DNA of 64,000 nt, from positions 1 through 64,000 of the forward strand of contig NZ_JAHTKU010000016.1 of assembly GCF_019192965.1 (NCBI RefSeq). Direction: 5' to 3'. The notes below the pieces were generated by a model. It did not search any database. It had not been told where the DNA came from and saw only the letters and a list, made by a program, of their open reading frames with translations. Shown here piece by piece: positions 26,101 through 34,726 of this stretch. Within the stretch, counting starts at the first letter, position 1. Every line of letters begins with the position of its first letter. The stretch is from Nocardioides daeguensis (lineage in GTDB: Bacteria; Actinomycetota; Actinomycetes; Propionibacteriales; Nocardioidaceae). The translations under genes and the position numbers were made by a program.

Positions 26101-26826
26101 ATGATCGCCGTGAGCATCCCGCTGCCCCGCCGCCTGCTGGCCGAGTTCCTCGGCACCGCCCTGCTCGTCGCCGTCGTGGTCGGCTCCGGCATCGCCGCCG
26201 AGACCCTCTCCCCCGGCGACGTCGGCCTGCAGCTGCTGGAGAACTCGACGGCGACCGTCTTCGGGCTCACCGTGCTGATCTTGTGGTTCGGGCCGGTCTC
26301 GGGCGCGCACTTCAACCCGGTCGTCTCCGTCGCGGACTGGTTCCTCGGGCGGCGCAGGGGCGCCGGCCTGAGCCTGCAGGAGGTGGGCGCGTACGCCGTC
26401 GCCCAGGTCGCCGGAGGCATCGCCGGCGCGGTCCTCGCGAACGTCATGTTCGAGGTCGACCAAGGCCTCTCCGCGAAGGACCGGGTCACCGACGGCCACC
26501 TCGTCGCCGAGGTCGTCGCGACCGCGGGACTGGTCGCGCTGATCTTCGCGCTGGTGCGGACCGGCCGCGGCGCGCTGGCCGCGCCCACCGTCGGCGCCTA
26601 CATCGGCGCGGCCTACTGGTTCACGAGCTCGACGTCGTTCGCCAACCCCGCGGTGACGATCGGCCGGGTCTTCACCGACACCTTCGCGGGCATCGCCCCG
26701 GGTTCGGCCCCGGCCTTCGTCGCGATGCAGGTCGTCGGGCTGCTCCTCGGCATCGCCCTCACCCTGGCGCTCTATCCCGACGCCGGGGCCCGGGCCGACG
26801 ACGTCGTCGTCCCCCATCCCCACTGA
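26101..26826 (+). CDS. Aquaglyceroporin (MIP family), probable arsenite channel
   Basis: 241 residues, six helices. The two pore signatures are HFNPV (near 71) and FANPA (near 181), the latter followed by VTIGRVFTDTFAGI. In ars operons AqpS-type channels let As(III) made by ArsC leave down its gradient and replace ArsB or Acr3. Both neighbours are arsenate reductases, which supports this. ATG 26101 or GTG 26110 are the possible starts. Confidence 0.9.
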   Translation: MIAVSIPLPRRLLAEFLGTALLVAVVVGSGIAAETLSPGDVGLQLLENSTATVFGLTVLILWFGPVSGAHFNPVVSVADWFLGRRRGAGLSLQEVGAYAVAQVAGGIAGAVLANVMFEVDQGLSAKDRVTDGHLVAEVVATAGLVALIFALVRTGRGALAAPTVGAYIGAAYWFTSSTSFANPAVTIGRVFTDTFAGIAPGSAPAFVAMQVVGLLLGIALTLALYPDAGARADDVVVPHPH

Positions 26827-26862
26827 CCCACCCAGCACCCCACCCAGCACCCCACCCAGCAC
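26827..26862 (+). repeat. 12-bp tandem repeat, three exact units
   Basis: CCCACCCAGCAC is repeated exactly three times between the aquaporin stop and the arsC ribosome-binding site (GAGGAG). It is a spacer expansion; no function is apparent. Confidence 0.85.
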
Positions 26863-26875
26863 CGAGGAGACACCC

Positions 26876-27271
26876 ATGAGCACCCCCACCGTGCTGTTCG
26901 TCTGCGTCCACAACGCCGGCCGCTCCCAGATGGCGGCCGGCTTCCTGCAGCACCTCGCCGGCGGTCGGGTCGAGGTCCTCTCCGCCGGATCCCAGCCCGC
27001 CGACCAGGTCAACCCGGTGGCGGTCGCGGCGATGGCGGAGGTGGGCATCGACATCGCCGCGGAGCAGCCGAAGGCGCTGACCGACTCGGCCGTGCGCGAG
27101 GCCGACGTCGTGATCACGATGGGCTGCGGCGACGAGTGCCCGTTCTTCCCCGGCAAGCGCTACGAGGACTGGGTCCTCGACGACCCGGCCGGCCAGGGCA
27201 TCGACGCGGTCCGGCCGATCCGCGACGAGATCCGCCGCCGGGTCGAGGCGCTGGTCGCCGAGCTGACCTGA
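26876..27271 (+). CDS. arsC: Arsenate reductase, LMW-phosphatase type
   Basis: 131 residues. The catalytic loop CVHNAGRSQMA starts at residue 11; further cysteines occur in MGCGDECPFFPGKRYEDW (near 83 and 88), and DP in VLDDPAG is the general acid. This is the actinobacterial ArsC type that may use mycothiol/mycoredoxin or thioredoxin for reduction of As(V) to As(III). Coupled with the aquaporin gene 50 bp upstream. Confidence 0.93.
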   Translation: MSTPTVLFVCVHNAGRSQMAAGFLQHLAGGRVEVLSAGSQPADQVNPVAVAAMAEVGIDIAAEQPKALTDSAVREADVVITMGCGDECPFFPGKRYEDWVLDDPAGQGIDAVRPIRDEIRRRVEALVAELT

Positions 27272-27272
27272 C

Positions 27273-28280
27273 TCACTCCGGCACGGGGCTCGACCAGCGC
27301 GGCGCGTGGTCCTTGTCGACCAGCACCGCCCGGACACCCTCCACGAAGTCGGCGCTGCGGATCATCTCCGCGGCCGTGGTGAGCTCGGCGCGCAGGCACT
27401 CCTCGAGCGAGCGGCCGCGGCCCTCGACGAGGAGACGGTCCGTCACCGCCAGGCTGTACGGCGACGCCGACTCCAGCGCCGCCCGCGTGGTCGCCGCCCA
27501 GGCAGCCGCCGCTCCACCGTCGGCGACGAGGCGGGCCAGGCGCGCGGAGATGCCGTCGAGGCCGGGAGCGCTGAACACCCACTCCAGCTCGGGCCGGACC
27601 GCCGCGAGGTCACCGGCCGGGCCGGGCTCGCTGGGGGCGAGCTCGCGGAGCAGCTGCTCGAGCGGGCCGTCGTACCCGGCGATCAGCTCGGGGAGGCGGG
27701 CCAGGTCGGCGGCGGAGCAGGCGTGGGTGGCCAGGCCGAGGGCGAGCGCGTCGGCGGCGCCGATCCGGGCACCGGTCAGGCCGAGGTAGCGGCCGGTGTG
27801 GCCCGGGAGGCGCGGCAGGAAGTGGGAGCCGCCGACATCGGGGAAGAAGCCGATCTTGGTCTCCGGCATGGCGAAGGACGCCTCGGGCGAGACGACGACG
27901 AAGGTGCCGTGGACGCTGAGGCCCATCCCGCCGCCCATGCAGACGCCGCCGACGAGCGCGACGACGGGAACGGGGTAGCTGCCGAGCAGCGCGTTGACGG
28001 CGTACTCCGTCTCGAAGAAGCGCAGGCTCTCGTCGTGGCGCCCGGCGAGCGAGCTCTCGCGGACCCGGCGGATGTCGCCGCCGGCACAGAAGGCGCGGTC
28101 CGACGCGCTCTCCACGACCACCGCGCGCAGCCCGGCGTCACGCCACTCCTCGAGCGCGGCGTGGATCCGCTCCACCATGCCGAGCGTGATCGCGTTGAGC
28201 GCCCGGGGACGGTCGAGCACGATCCGGCCCACCGGGCCGAGGCGTTCGATGCGGACGTCGTCACTGTCGACCTGCTGCAC
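27273..28280 (-). CDS. Enoyl-CoA hydratase/isomerase family, 3-hydroxyisobutyryl-CoA hydrolase-like
   Basis: 335 residues with the crotonase fold: oxyanion-hole segments AFCAGGDIR (near 60) and GGVCMGGGMGLS (near 108), the catalytic-loop ETKIGFFPDVGGSHFLPRL, and the C-terminal extension of about 90 residues that marks the HIBCH branch rather than plain hydratases. HIBCH removes CoA from 3-hydroxyisobutyryl-CoA in valine breakdown. GTG 28280 is the likely start; no strong ribosome site was seen. Convergent with arsC: the stops are almost adjacent. Confidence 0.85.
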   Translation of the reverse strand: MQQVDSDDVRIERLGPVGRIVLDRPRALNAITLGMVERIHAALEEWRDAGLRAVVVESASDRAFCAGGDIRRVRESSLAGRHDESLRFFETEYAVNALLGSYPVPVVALVGGVCMGGGMGLSVHGTFVVVSPEASFAMPETKIGFFPDVGGSHFLPRLPGHTGRYLGLTGARIGAADALALGLATHACSAADLARLPELIAGYDGPLEQLLRELAPSEPGPAGDLAAVRPELEWVFSAPGLDGISARLARLVADGGAAAAWAATTRAALESASPYSLAVTDRLLVEGRGRSLEECLRAELTTAAEMIRSADFVEGVRAVLVDKDHAPRWSSPVPE

Positions 28281-28313
28281 GTCGAGCAGTCTCGCAGTGG
28301 GAGGCTGGACCCC

Positions 28314-28934
28314 GTGAACGGGGAGCAGCTGGCGGACTGGCTCGAGGGTCTCGGCCTCGCCGACCACCTGGCCGCGGCCGGGTTGCCGTCCTTCGAGCGC
28401 GACCTCGGCGGCGTCGTCCGCTGGCGCGACCCCCGCACCGGCGACCCGCTCACGGCCGAGCAGCTCGCCGACCTCGACCGGGTGCTCCACCAGGACGGCG
28501 ACGAGCCGGAGCACGCCGTACCGCTGGCGCTGGTGCAGCTGCGCCGTCAGGCCCAGGTCCGCAGCGGCCTGCTCGCCTCGCCGACCCACACCTACGCGAG
28601 CCTGGCGCAGGTGCGTGGGGTGTCGGAGAACGCGGCGCGGTTCGCGGTGCACAAGGCGGCCGAGCGCAACGCGCTGCTCGTCGTCCCCCACGACGGGGAC
28701 GTGCTGGTGCCGGCGTTCCAGCTCGGCGACGACGGCGAGCTGCGGCCGGAGCTGGCGGCCGTCCTCGAACCGCTGCTGGCCTCCGCGATGGACCCGTGGC
28801 AGGTGTGGGCCTGGCTCACCCAGCCCGCCGGGCTGCTGGGCGGCCAGGTCCCCCACGAGGCGGCCCGTGACGACGACGAGGTGGCGATCGTGCGCCACGC
28901 CGTGGTCCGGCTCGCCGAGCGCGCGAAGGCCTGA
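28314..28934 (+). CDS. Protein with an MbcA/ParS/Xre-like toxin-binding C-terminus
   Basis: 206 residues. A segment with YASLAQVRGVSENAARFAVHKA (90-115) looks like a helix-turn-helix. It is followed by VPAFQLGDDGELRPELAAVL, DPWQVWAWLTQPAGLLGGQVPHEAARDDDEV and a final helix, the order and motifs of the MbcA/ParS/Xre antitoxin domain that clamps RES-type toxins. No RES gene is next to it (neighbours: HIBCH-like and SulP). It could be an orphan regulator or an antitoxin whose partner is elsewhere. GTG start, divergent from the hydratase gene by 33 bp. Confidence 0.65.
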   Translation: MNGEQLADWLEGLGLADHLAAAGLPSFERDLGGVVRWRDPRTGDPLTAEQLADLDRVLHQDGDEPEHAVPLALVQLRRQAQVRSGLLASPTHTYASLAQVRGVSENAARFAVHKAAERNALLVVPHDGDVLVPAFQLGDDGELRPELAAVLEPLLASAMDPWQVWAWLTQPAGLLGGQVPHEAARDDDEVAIVRHAVVRLAERAKA

Positions 28935-28944
28935 CCCGGCTCGG

Positions 28945-30423
28945 TCAGTGGCCGGAGAGCCGGCCGGTGAGCCGAGCGTGGAATGCCGCGCTCGCGTCGT
29001 TCAGGCCTTCGATCTCGACCTTCTTGCCCTTGCGGGCGTACTTGGTGCTGATCGCGTCGAGGGCGGCGACGCTCGAGGCGTCCCAGACGTGCGAGCCGGA
29101 CAGGTCGATGACGACCAGGTCCGGGTCCGTGGCGTAGGAGAACTGCGAGTAGAGGTCGTTGCTGGAGGCGAAGAAGAGCTCGCCGCTCACGCGGTAGCGG
29201 GCGGTCACGGTGCCGGCGCCCGACTCGACGAGCTCCCGCTCCACCGCCACCAGGTGGGCGACCCGTCGGGCGAAGAGCACCATGGCGACCAGGACGCCGG
29301 TGACGACGCCGATCGCCAGGTTGTGCGTCGCGACCGTCATCACGACGGTCGCCAGCATGACCGCCGACTCCGATCTCGGCATCCGGGGCAGCGTCTGCAG
29401 CGAGTGCCAGTCGAAGGTGCCGACCGACACCATCACCATCACCGCGACCAGCGCCGCCATCGGGATGAGGGTGACGACGTCCCCGAACCCGACGACCAGC
29501 ACCAGCAGGAAGGTGCCGGCCAGGAAGGTCGAGATCCGGGTGCGGGCGCCGGAGACCTTCACGTTGATCATCGTCTGGCCGATCATCGCGCAGCCGCCCA
29601 TGCCGCCGAAGCAGCCGGTGATCACGTTGGCGGCACCCTGGCCCAGCGCCTCGCGGGTCTTGTCGGAGTGGGTGTCGGTGATGTCGTCGACGAGCTTCGC
29701 GGTCAGCAACGACTCGAGCAGCCCCACGACCGCCATCGCAAGGGCGTACGGCGCGATGGTGCGCAGCGTCTCGAGCGTGAACGGCACGTCGGGGACGAAC
29801 CACGCGGGCAGGCTGTCGGGCAGGCGACCTTCGTCTCCTACGTCCGGCACGTCGACCGACGCCAGCAGGGTGAAGGCGGTCAACGCCACGATCGCCACCA
29901 GCGGCGCGGGCACCACGGAGCTGATCCGCGGGAAGCCGACGATGACGGCGATCCCGACGGCCGTGAGCGGGTAGACCGCCCACGGTACGTCGACGAGGTG
30001 GTCGAGCTGGGCCTCGAAGATGAGGATGGCCAGGGCGTTGACGAAGCCGACCATGACCGAGCGCGGGATGAACCGCATCAGCCGGGCCACACCGAGCCCT
30101 GCCAGCACGATCTGCAGCACGCCGCCGAGCAGCACCGTGGCGATCAGGTAGTCGTAGCCGTGGTCACGCATCACCGGGGCGATCACCAGCGCTACCGCGC
30201 CAGTGGCCGCCGAGATCATCGCGGGGCGACCGCCGAGGAAGGAGATCGCGACCGCCATCGTGAAGGACGCGAACAGGCCGATGCGCGGATCGGCGCCGGC
30301 GATGATGGAGAACGAGATCGCCTCGGGGATCAGGGCCAGTGCCACCACCAGCCCCGCGAGCACCTCGGTGCGCAGCAGGCGGGGGGACCGCAGCGCGGAC
30401 CGGACGGTGATGGTGTCGCTCAC
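28945..30423 (-). CDS. SulP-family anion transporter with STAS domain
   Basis: 492 residues: about 12 helices with the SulP core (GLVVALALIPEAISFSIIAGADPRIGLFAS, GCFGGMGGCAMIGQTMINVKVSGARTR) and a C-terminal STAS domain (from about 410, DLVVIDLSGSHVWDASSVAALD). SulP proteins carry sulfate, bicarbonate or dicarboxylates; the substrate is open because no sulfate-assimilation or carbonic-anhydrase gene is adjacent. Divergent from a MerR gene with a palindrome between. Confidence 0.92.
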   Translation of the reverse strand: MSDTITVRSALRSPRLLRTEVLAGLVVALALIPEAISFSIIAGADPRIGLFASFTMAVAISFLGGRPAMISAATGAVALVIAPVMRDHGYDYLIATVLLGGVLQIVLAGLGVARLMRFIPRSVMVGFVNALAILIFEAQLDHLVDVPWAVYPLTAVGIAVIVGFPRISSVVPAPLVAIVALTAFTLLASVDVPDVGDEGRLPDSLPAWFVPDVPFTLETLRTIAPYALAMAVVGLLESLLTAKLVDDITDTHSDKTREALGQGAANVITGCFGGMGGCAMIGQTMINVKVSGARTRISTFLAGTFLLVLVVGFGDVVTLIPMAALVAVMVMVSVGTFDWHSLQTLPRMPRSESAVMLATVVMTVATHNLAIGVVTGVLVAMVLFARRVAHLVAVERELVESGAGTVTARYRVSGELFFASSNDLYSQFSYATDPDLVVIDLSGSHVWDASSVAALDAISTKYARKGKKVEIEGLNDASAAFHARLTGRLSGH

Positions 30424-30440
30424 GTTCGCGGGAGCCTACC

Positions 30441-30455
30441 CTCACGTAACGTGAG
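30441..30455. promoter_or_regulatory. MerR-type operator
   Basis: CTCACGT-A-ACGTGAG, a perfect 7-bp inverted repeat around one base, 18 bp upstream of the SulP start and 37 bp upstream of the MerR start. CTCACGT/ACGTGAG palindromes in the promoter spacer are typical of MerR-family sites, so it likely controls both divergent genes. Confidence 0.7.
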
Positions 30456-30491
30456 AGTCGGCATCGTCGCGACGTGCGGGAGGATCGGCAC

Positions 30492-30863
30492 ATGATGCAG
30501 ATCGGCGAGGTCGCCGCCCGCACCGAGCTGTCCCTGCGCAGTCTGCGCCACTGGGACGAGGTCGGCCTGCTCCGGCCGTCCGGACGGACCGACGGCGGAT
30601 TCCGGCTCTACACCGAGGACGACGTGGAGAAGATCCTGGTGATCCGCCGGATGAAGCCGCTCGGCTTCACGCTCGAGGAGATGAGCGCCGCCATGCGCGA
30701 CCTCGAGGCCCTCCGGGACGCGGGTGCAGCCGACGCTCACGCCACCGCTCGAGCACGGCTGACCGCGGTCCTCGCCGATGCCACCGCACGCCGCGCCCGC
30801 TTGGAGACGCAGATCGCCATGGCCGACGAGTTCCTCGACCAGCTCACGCGGCAGCTCGCCTGA
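30492..30863 (+). CDS. MerR-family transcriptional regulator
   Basis: 123 residues: N-terminal winged helix MQIGEVAARTELSLRSLRHWDEVGLLRPSGRTDGGFRLY, then a dimerisation helix of about 60 residues (ARARLTAVLADATARRARLETQI). No Cys cluster, so it is not a heavy-metal MerR; its effector is unknown. It faces SulP and probably regulates it. ATG 30492 opens directly into the helix-turn-helix. Confidence 0.9.
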   Translation: MMQIGEVAARTELSLRSLRHWDEVGLLRPSGRTDGGFRLYTEDDVEKILVIRRMKPLGFTLEEMSAAMRDLEALRDAGAADAHATARARLTAVLADATARRARLETQIAMADEFLDQLTRQLA

Positions 30864-30916
30864 CCAGCCGGCTGCGGCCGCCCCGCCGGACCGCGGCGAG
30901 GCGGTACGGTGCCGAC

Positions 30917-31519
30917 GTGACGCACGAAGCAGCAGACCGGCACGACCAGGTCGTCGCGGCCGCGATCCGGGTGGTCGAGGCGCTCGGCGCTGCGGGGACG
31001 ACGATGGACGCGGTGGCGGCGGAGGCAGGCGTCTCGCCGGAGGCCCTGGCCCGCGACTTCTCGTCGCGGGACGAGCTGCTCCGCGACGTGATCACCCGGG
31101 TGGTGGACGACACCTCCGCCGCCCTGCGGGAGTCGCTCGACCTCGAGCAGGGCATCGAGCACGCGCTGCGCCAGGGAGTCGGCACGTTCTGGGCCAGGCT
31201 GCTCGACGGCGGGACGGGGATGCGGGTCGCGCAGTTCGAGCTCGCGCTGTACTCGGCCCGCACCGACGCCGGCAGCGGTCTCGCGCGCCTGGAGTTCGCG
31301 CGCTACACCGATCTGCTCACCGAGCTGTGCGCGGAGGCAGCGGCGTTCGCGGGCGAGGAGTGCGCGGTGCCCCTGGACGTGCTGGGCCGCCTCGTCCTCG
31401 GGGTCGTCGACGGCCTGGTCCTGCAGCACATCGCCAACCCCGACCCGGCCCGCTCGCAGCGCGACCTCGCGCACGCCCTGGACATGCTCGTCGCGCTCGC
31501 TGCGCCCCGGCGGCGCTGA
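30917..31519 (+). CDS. TetR-family transcriptional regulator
   Basis: 200 residues. N-terminal TetR domain, with AAAIRVVEALGAAGTTMDAVAAEAGVSPEALARDFSSRDELLRDVI as the helix-turn-helix, and an all-helical ligand domain. GTG start in a GACGTGACGC context. No divergent partner; the nearest gene downstream is the convergent YnfA-like one, so the targets are unknown. Confidence 0.88.
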   Translation: MTHEAADRHDQVVAAAIRVVEALGAAGTTMDAVAAEAGVSPEALARDFSSRDELLRDVITRVVDDTSAALRESLDLEQGIEHALRQGVGTFWARLLDGGTGMRVAQFELALYSARTDAGSGLARLEFARYTDLLTELCAEAAAFAGEECAVPLDVLGRLVLGVVDGLVLQHIANPDPARSQRDLAHALDMLVALAAPRRR

Positions 31520-31550
31520 CCGCCCGTCGCGCCCCGCCAGGCGGCGGCGC

Positions 31551-31886
31551 TCAGCTCGAGCGCGGCGCGTACATGATGATCGCGACGCCCAGCAGGCAGA
31601 CCAGCGCGCCCGCGACGTCGTACCGGTCGGGACGGAAGCCGTCGAGAGCGACTCCCCACAGCAGCGAGCCGGCGACGAACACGCCGCCGTAGGCCGCCAG
31701 GATCCGGCCGAAGTGTGCGTCCGGCTGGAGGGTCGCGACGAAGCCGTAGAGGCCGAGCGCGATCACGCCGGCGCCGATCCACAGCCAGCCGCGGTGCTCG
31801 CGCACGCCCTGCCAGACCAGCCAGGCGCCGCCGATCTCGGCGATCGCGGCGAGCACGAACAGCGGGAGCGAACGCACCAGGTCCAT
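31551..31886 (-). CDS. YnfA/UPF0060-family membrane protein
   Basis: 111 residues, four helices with little else. Family signature [19 protein letters not shown] and [31 protein letters not shown]. YnfA proteins are small SMR-like transporters of unknown substrate. Length is the usual 107-112. Confidence 0.92.
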   Translation of the reverse strand: MDLVRSLPLFVLAAIAEIGGAWLVWQGVREHRGWLWIGAGVIALGLYGFVATLQPDAHFGRILAAYGGVFVAGSLLWGVALDGFRPDRYDVAGALVCLLGVAIIMYAPRSS

Positions 31887-31909
31887 GACGCCCGATCCTC
31901 GCAGGAAGA

Positions 31910-31942
31910 TCAGGACCGGGTCAGGACCGGGTCAGGACCGGG
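31910..31942. repeat. 11-bp tandem repeat, three units
   Basis: TCAGGACCGGG occurs three times in a row between the YnfA-like gene and a small hypothetical gene, followed by a decayed fourth copy (TCGGAGCCGGA). Nothing else lies in the gap. Confidence 0.85.
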
Positions 31943-31953
31943 TCGGAGCCGGA

Positions 31954-32223
31954 TCAGAAGTAGCCGCGGGGGCGCTCGGCGGTGTCGCCGGGCCGCAGGC
32001 CGTCCTGCCAGTCGGTGATCGTGCTGCGCGCGTCGAGGTCGACCTCCGGGTTGGCCCGGATGAAGTCGTGGACCACCCGCTCCGGGTCGACCCGCTCCCG
32101 GTTGACGATCAGCCGGCCGTACGCGACGAGCTCGCGCACCGTGAAGGTCCGGATCCCGTCGCGGTCCTGCACCTGGGTGCTCGATCCGTAGGAGCCGCCA
32201 CCGAAGCCGTGTGCCCGAGTCAT
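31954..32223 (-). CDS. Small hypothetical protein
   Basis: 89 residues, not recognised. The N-terminus is Gly/Ser-rich, the middle is a plausible amphipathic domain (TFTVRELVAYGRLIVNRERVDPERVVHDFIRANPEVDL), and the C-terminus ends PRGYF. Coding quality (third-base GC, no repeats) supports a real gene, and it has an ATG with a fitting upstream sequence. Function unknown. Confidence 0.6.
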   Translation of the reverse strand: MTRAHGFGGGSYGSSTQVQDRDGIRTFTVRELVAYGRLIVNRERVDPERVVHDFIRANPEVDLDARSTITDWQDGLRPGDTAERPRGYF

Positions 32224-32346
32224 GGCAGCACGCTACCCCGGGCCTCCCGGTCCCCGTCACGCCGGCGCGGTTCGACGGCTCACCAGAAAGTTGCTGCCGA
32301 TCCGGGGGTTGACCTTGACGCGACGTCAACCCTGCACGCTTCTCGT

Positions 32347-33138
32347 ATGACCAACGAGACCACCCCCGGGCAGCGCCCGGAAGGGGCCATCCGGGTCACC
32401 GGCATCACGAAGGCGTTCGGTGACGTGGAGGTCCTCAAGGGCGTCGACCTCGACGTCGCGGCGGGCACCATCGTCGCGCTGCTCGGCTCGAACGGCGCCG
32501 GCAAGACCACGCTGATCCGGATCCTCGCGACCCTGCTCCGCGCCGACGCCGGGACGGCCGGCGTGCACGGCTTCGACGTCGCCACCCAGCCGGACCGGGT
32601 CCGCGAGTCGTTCAGCCTGACCGGACAGTTCGCGGCCGTCGACGAGATCCTGACCGGACGCGAGAACCTCGTGCTCGTCGCCCGGCTGCGCCACCTGCCC
32701 GACCCCGGCAGGATCGCCGACGGCCTGCTCGCCCGGTTCTCGCTCACCGACGCCGGCGGGCGCCGGGTCGCGACGTACTCCGGCGGCATGCGCCGGCGCC
32801 TCGACATCGCGATGAGCCTGATCGGCGACCCGCCGGTGATCTTCCTCGACGAGCCGACCACCGGCCTGGACCCACAGGCCCGGATCGAGGTCTGGCAGGC
32901 CGTCCGGGAGCTCGCCGAGGGCGGGACGACGGTCCTGCTCACCACGCAGTACCTCGAGGAGGCCGAGAGCCTGGCCGACCGGATCGCGATCCTCCACGAG
33001 GGCCGGATCATCGTCGACGGCACCCTCGCCGAGCTCAAGGCGCTCCTGCCCCCGGCCCGGGTCGAGTACGTCGAGAAGCAGCCGACGCTCGAGGAGATCT
33101 TCCTCGCCGTCGTCGGCACCACCACCACGCAGAAGTGA
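32347..33138 (+). CDS. ABC exporter ATP-binding protein (DrrA-like)
   Basis: 263 residues. Walker A GSNGAGKTT (about 50-58), ABC signature YSGGMRRR, Walker B VIFLDEPTTGLDPQ, and H-loop replaced by QYL (TTQYLEEAESLAD) as in DrrA proteins. It energises the DrrB-like permease encoded 7 bp downstream. ATG 32347 follows CGTATG after a TTGACCTTGACGCGACGTCAA stretch that could be an operator or promoter. Confidence 0.93.
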   Translation: MTNETTPGQRPEGAIRVTGITKAFGDVEVLKGVDLDVAAGTIVALLGSNGAGKTTLIRILATLLRADAGTAGVHGFDVATQPDRVRESFSLTGQFAAVDEILTGRENLVLVARLRHLPDPGRIADGLLARFSLTDAGGRRVATYSGGMRRRLDIAMSLIGDPPVIFLDEPTTGLDPQARIEVWQAVRELAEGGTTVLLTTQYLEEAESLADRIAILHEGRIIVDGTLAELKALLPPARVEYVEKQPTLEEIFLAVVGTTTTQK

Positions 33139-33145
33139 GGAACCC

Positions 33146-33907
33146 ATGAGCACCCACGCCGTCGGCGACACCCGCACCCTGCTCGGTCGGTCCCTGCGCC
33201 ACATCCTGCGCAGCCCCGACACCATCGTCACCACGGCGATCACCCCGGTCGCGATGCTGCTGCTGTTCGTCTACGTCTTCGGCGGGGCGATCGAGAGCGG
33301 CGAGGAGGAGTACGTCGACTACCTGCTGCCCGGCATCTTGCTGATCACGGTCGCCTCGGGGATCGCCTACACGTCGTACCGGCTGTTCCTCGACCTCAAG
33401 GGCGGCATCTTCGAGCGGTTCCTCTCGATGCCGATCGCGCGCTCCGCCGCGTTGTGGGGCCACGTGCTGACCTCGCTGGTCGCCAACCTGCTCTCGGTCG
33501 GCCTGGTCGTGCTGGTGGCGCTGGTGATGGGCTTCCGGACCGGCGCGGGCGTGCTCGCCTGGCTCGGTGTCGCCGGCATCCTCGTCCTGTTCACGCTGGC
33601 GCTGACCTGGCTGGCGGTGATCGCCGGACTGGCGGCCAAGTCGCCCGACGGCGCCGGTGGCTTCGCCTACCCGATCATCTTCCTGCCGTTCGTCAGCTCC
33701 GCGTTCGTGCCGACCGAAGGGATGCCCGGTCCGGTGCGCTGGTTCGCCGAGCACCAGCCGGTCACCTCGATCGTCGACACGATCCGCAACCTGTTCGCCG
33801 AGCAGCCGGTCGGCGACGAGGCGTGGATCGCGGTGGCCTGGTGCACCGGTCTCCTGGTCCTCGCGTACGCCGTCGCGATGCGGGTCTACCGCCGCCGCTT
33901 CGCCTGA
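33146..33907 (+). CDS. ABC-2 permease (DrrB-like)
   Basis: 253 residues, six helices. The ABC-2 pattern LPGILLITVASGIAYTSYRLFLDLKGGIFERFLSMPIAR is present. Pairs with the DrrA-like ATPase as a drug or lipid exporter. GAGGAACCC precedes its ATG. A MerR gene follows 17 bp downstream. Confidence 0.92.
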   Translation: MSTHAVGDTRTLLGRSLRHILRSPDTIVTTAITPVAMLLLFVYVFGGAIESGEEEYVDYLLPGILLITVASGIAYTSYRLFLDLKGGIFERFLSMPIARSAALWGHVLTSLVANLLSVGLVVLVALVMGFRTGAGVLAWLGVAGILVLFTLALTWLAVIAGLAAKSPDGAGGFAYPIIFLPFVSSAFVPTEGMPGPVRWFAEHQPVTSIVDTIRNLFAEQPVGDEAWIAVAWCTGLLVLAYAVAMRVYRRRFA

Positions 33908-33924
33908 CCGGGCAGGCTGGTTCC

Positions 33925-34692
33925 GTGCTGACGATCGGACAGCTGGCGTCGTACGCCGGGGTGACCATCCGGACCGTGCGTCACTACCACCAGGTGGGGC
34001 TGCTGCCGGAGCCGGAGCGGGACCGCTCCGGCTACCGGACGTACGACGCCGGCGCGGTCGTGCGGCTGATCCGGATCCGCACCCTGGCGGACGCCGGCGT
34101 GCCCCTGGCCCGGGTCCAGGAGCTCCTCGACGCCGACGCCGACACGTTCGGTGGGGCGGTCGAGGAGATCGACCGGCGGCTGCGGGCCGAGATCCGCGAG
34201 CTGCAGCAGCACCGCCGCCGGATCGCACAGCTCGGCTCCGGGGACACCCTGGCGGTGCCCCAGGAGGTCTCGGACTACCTCGAGCTGGTGCGCGCGACCG
34301 GCGTACCGGAGGAGATGATCGAGGCCGAGCGGGACGCCTGGATCCTCGTCGCCGCGCGCTACCCGGACCGGATCCCCGCGTTCATGGCCGACAAGCGGGC
34401 CCAGCTCGAGGACGAGCGGACCGTGCGGTTCTACCAGCTCGTCGGCCGGATGCTGCGCAGCGACGGGACCGACGACGAGCCGCTGGTGCACGAGATGGCC
34501 GATGTCCTGGTCGAGCTGTTCGAGGAGGCCGCCGCCACCGGCCAGCTCGAGCAGCAGGACCTGCTGATGGACGACTCGGCGTTCGTGCAGCTGCTGGACT
34601 CGATGGCCGACGGGCACCCCATGGTCACCCGGCTGCGCGAGCTGCTCGCCGAGCGCGGCTGGGCGGGCTGGACCCGGGTCGAGCGCGCCTGA
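33925..34692 (+). CDS. MerR-family regulator of the ABC exporter
   Basis: 255 residues. Winged helix TIGQLASYAGVTIRTVRHYHQVGLLPEPERDRSGYRTYD, a coiled dimer helix, then a C-terminal effector domain of about 130 residues. It is longer than minimal MerR regulators, so small-molecule sensing is likely. The GTG start is 18 bp after the permease stop, in the same operon as the DrrAB-like exporter, which it probably controls. Confidence 0.88.
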   Translation: MLTIGQLASYAGVTIRTVRHYHQVGLLPEPERDRSGYRTYDAGAVVRLIRIRTLADAGVPLARVQELLDADADTFGGAVEEIDRRLRAEIRELQQHRRRIAQLGSGDTLAVPQEVSDYLELVRATGVPEEMIEAERDAWILVAARYPDRIPAFMADKRAQLEDERTVRFYQLVGRMLRSDGTDDEPLVHEMADVLVELFEEAAATGQLEQQDLLMDDSAFVQLLDSMADGHPMVTRLRELLAERGWAGWTRVERA

Positions 34693-34726
34693 CCCGCGCT
34701 GGGGCGGTTGTCGTAGCCTCGCGCCC

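Noticed and set aside
26827..26862. The 12-bp triplicate as an operator array
   Set aside because: Units are direct, not inverted, and sit just before the arsC ribosome site after the aquaporin stop; a spacer expansion is simpler.
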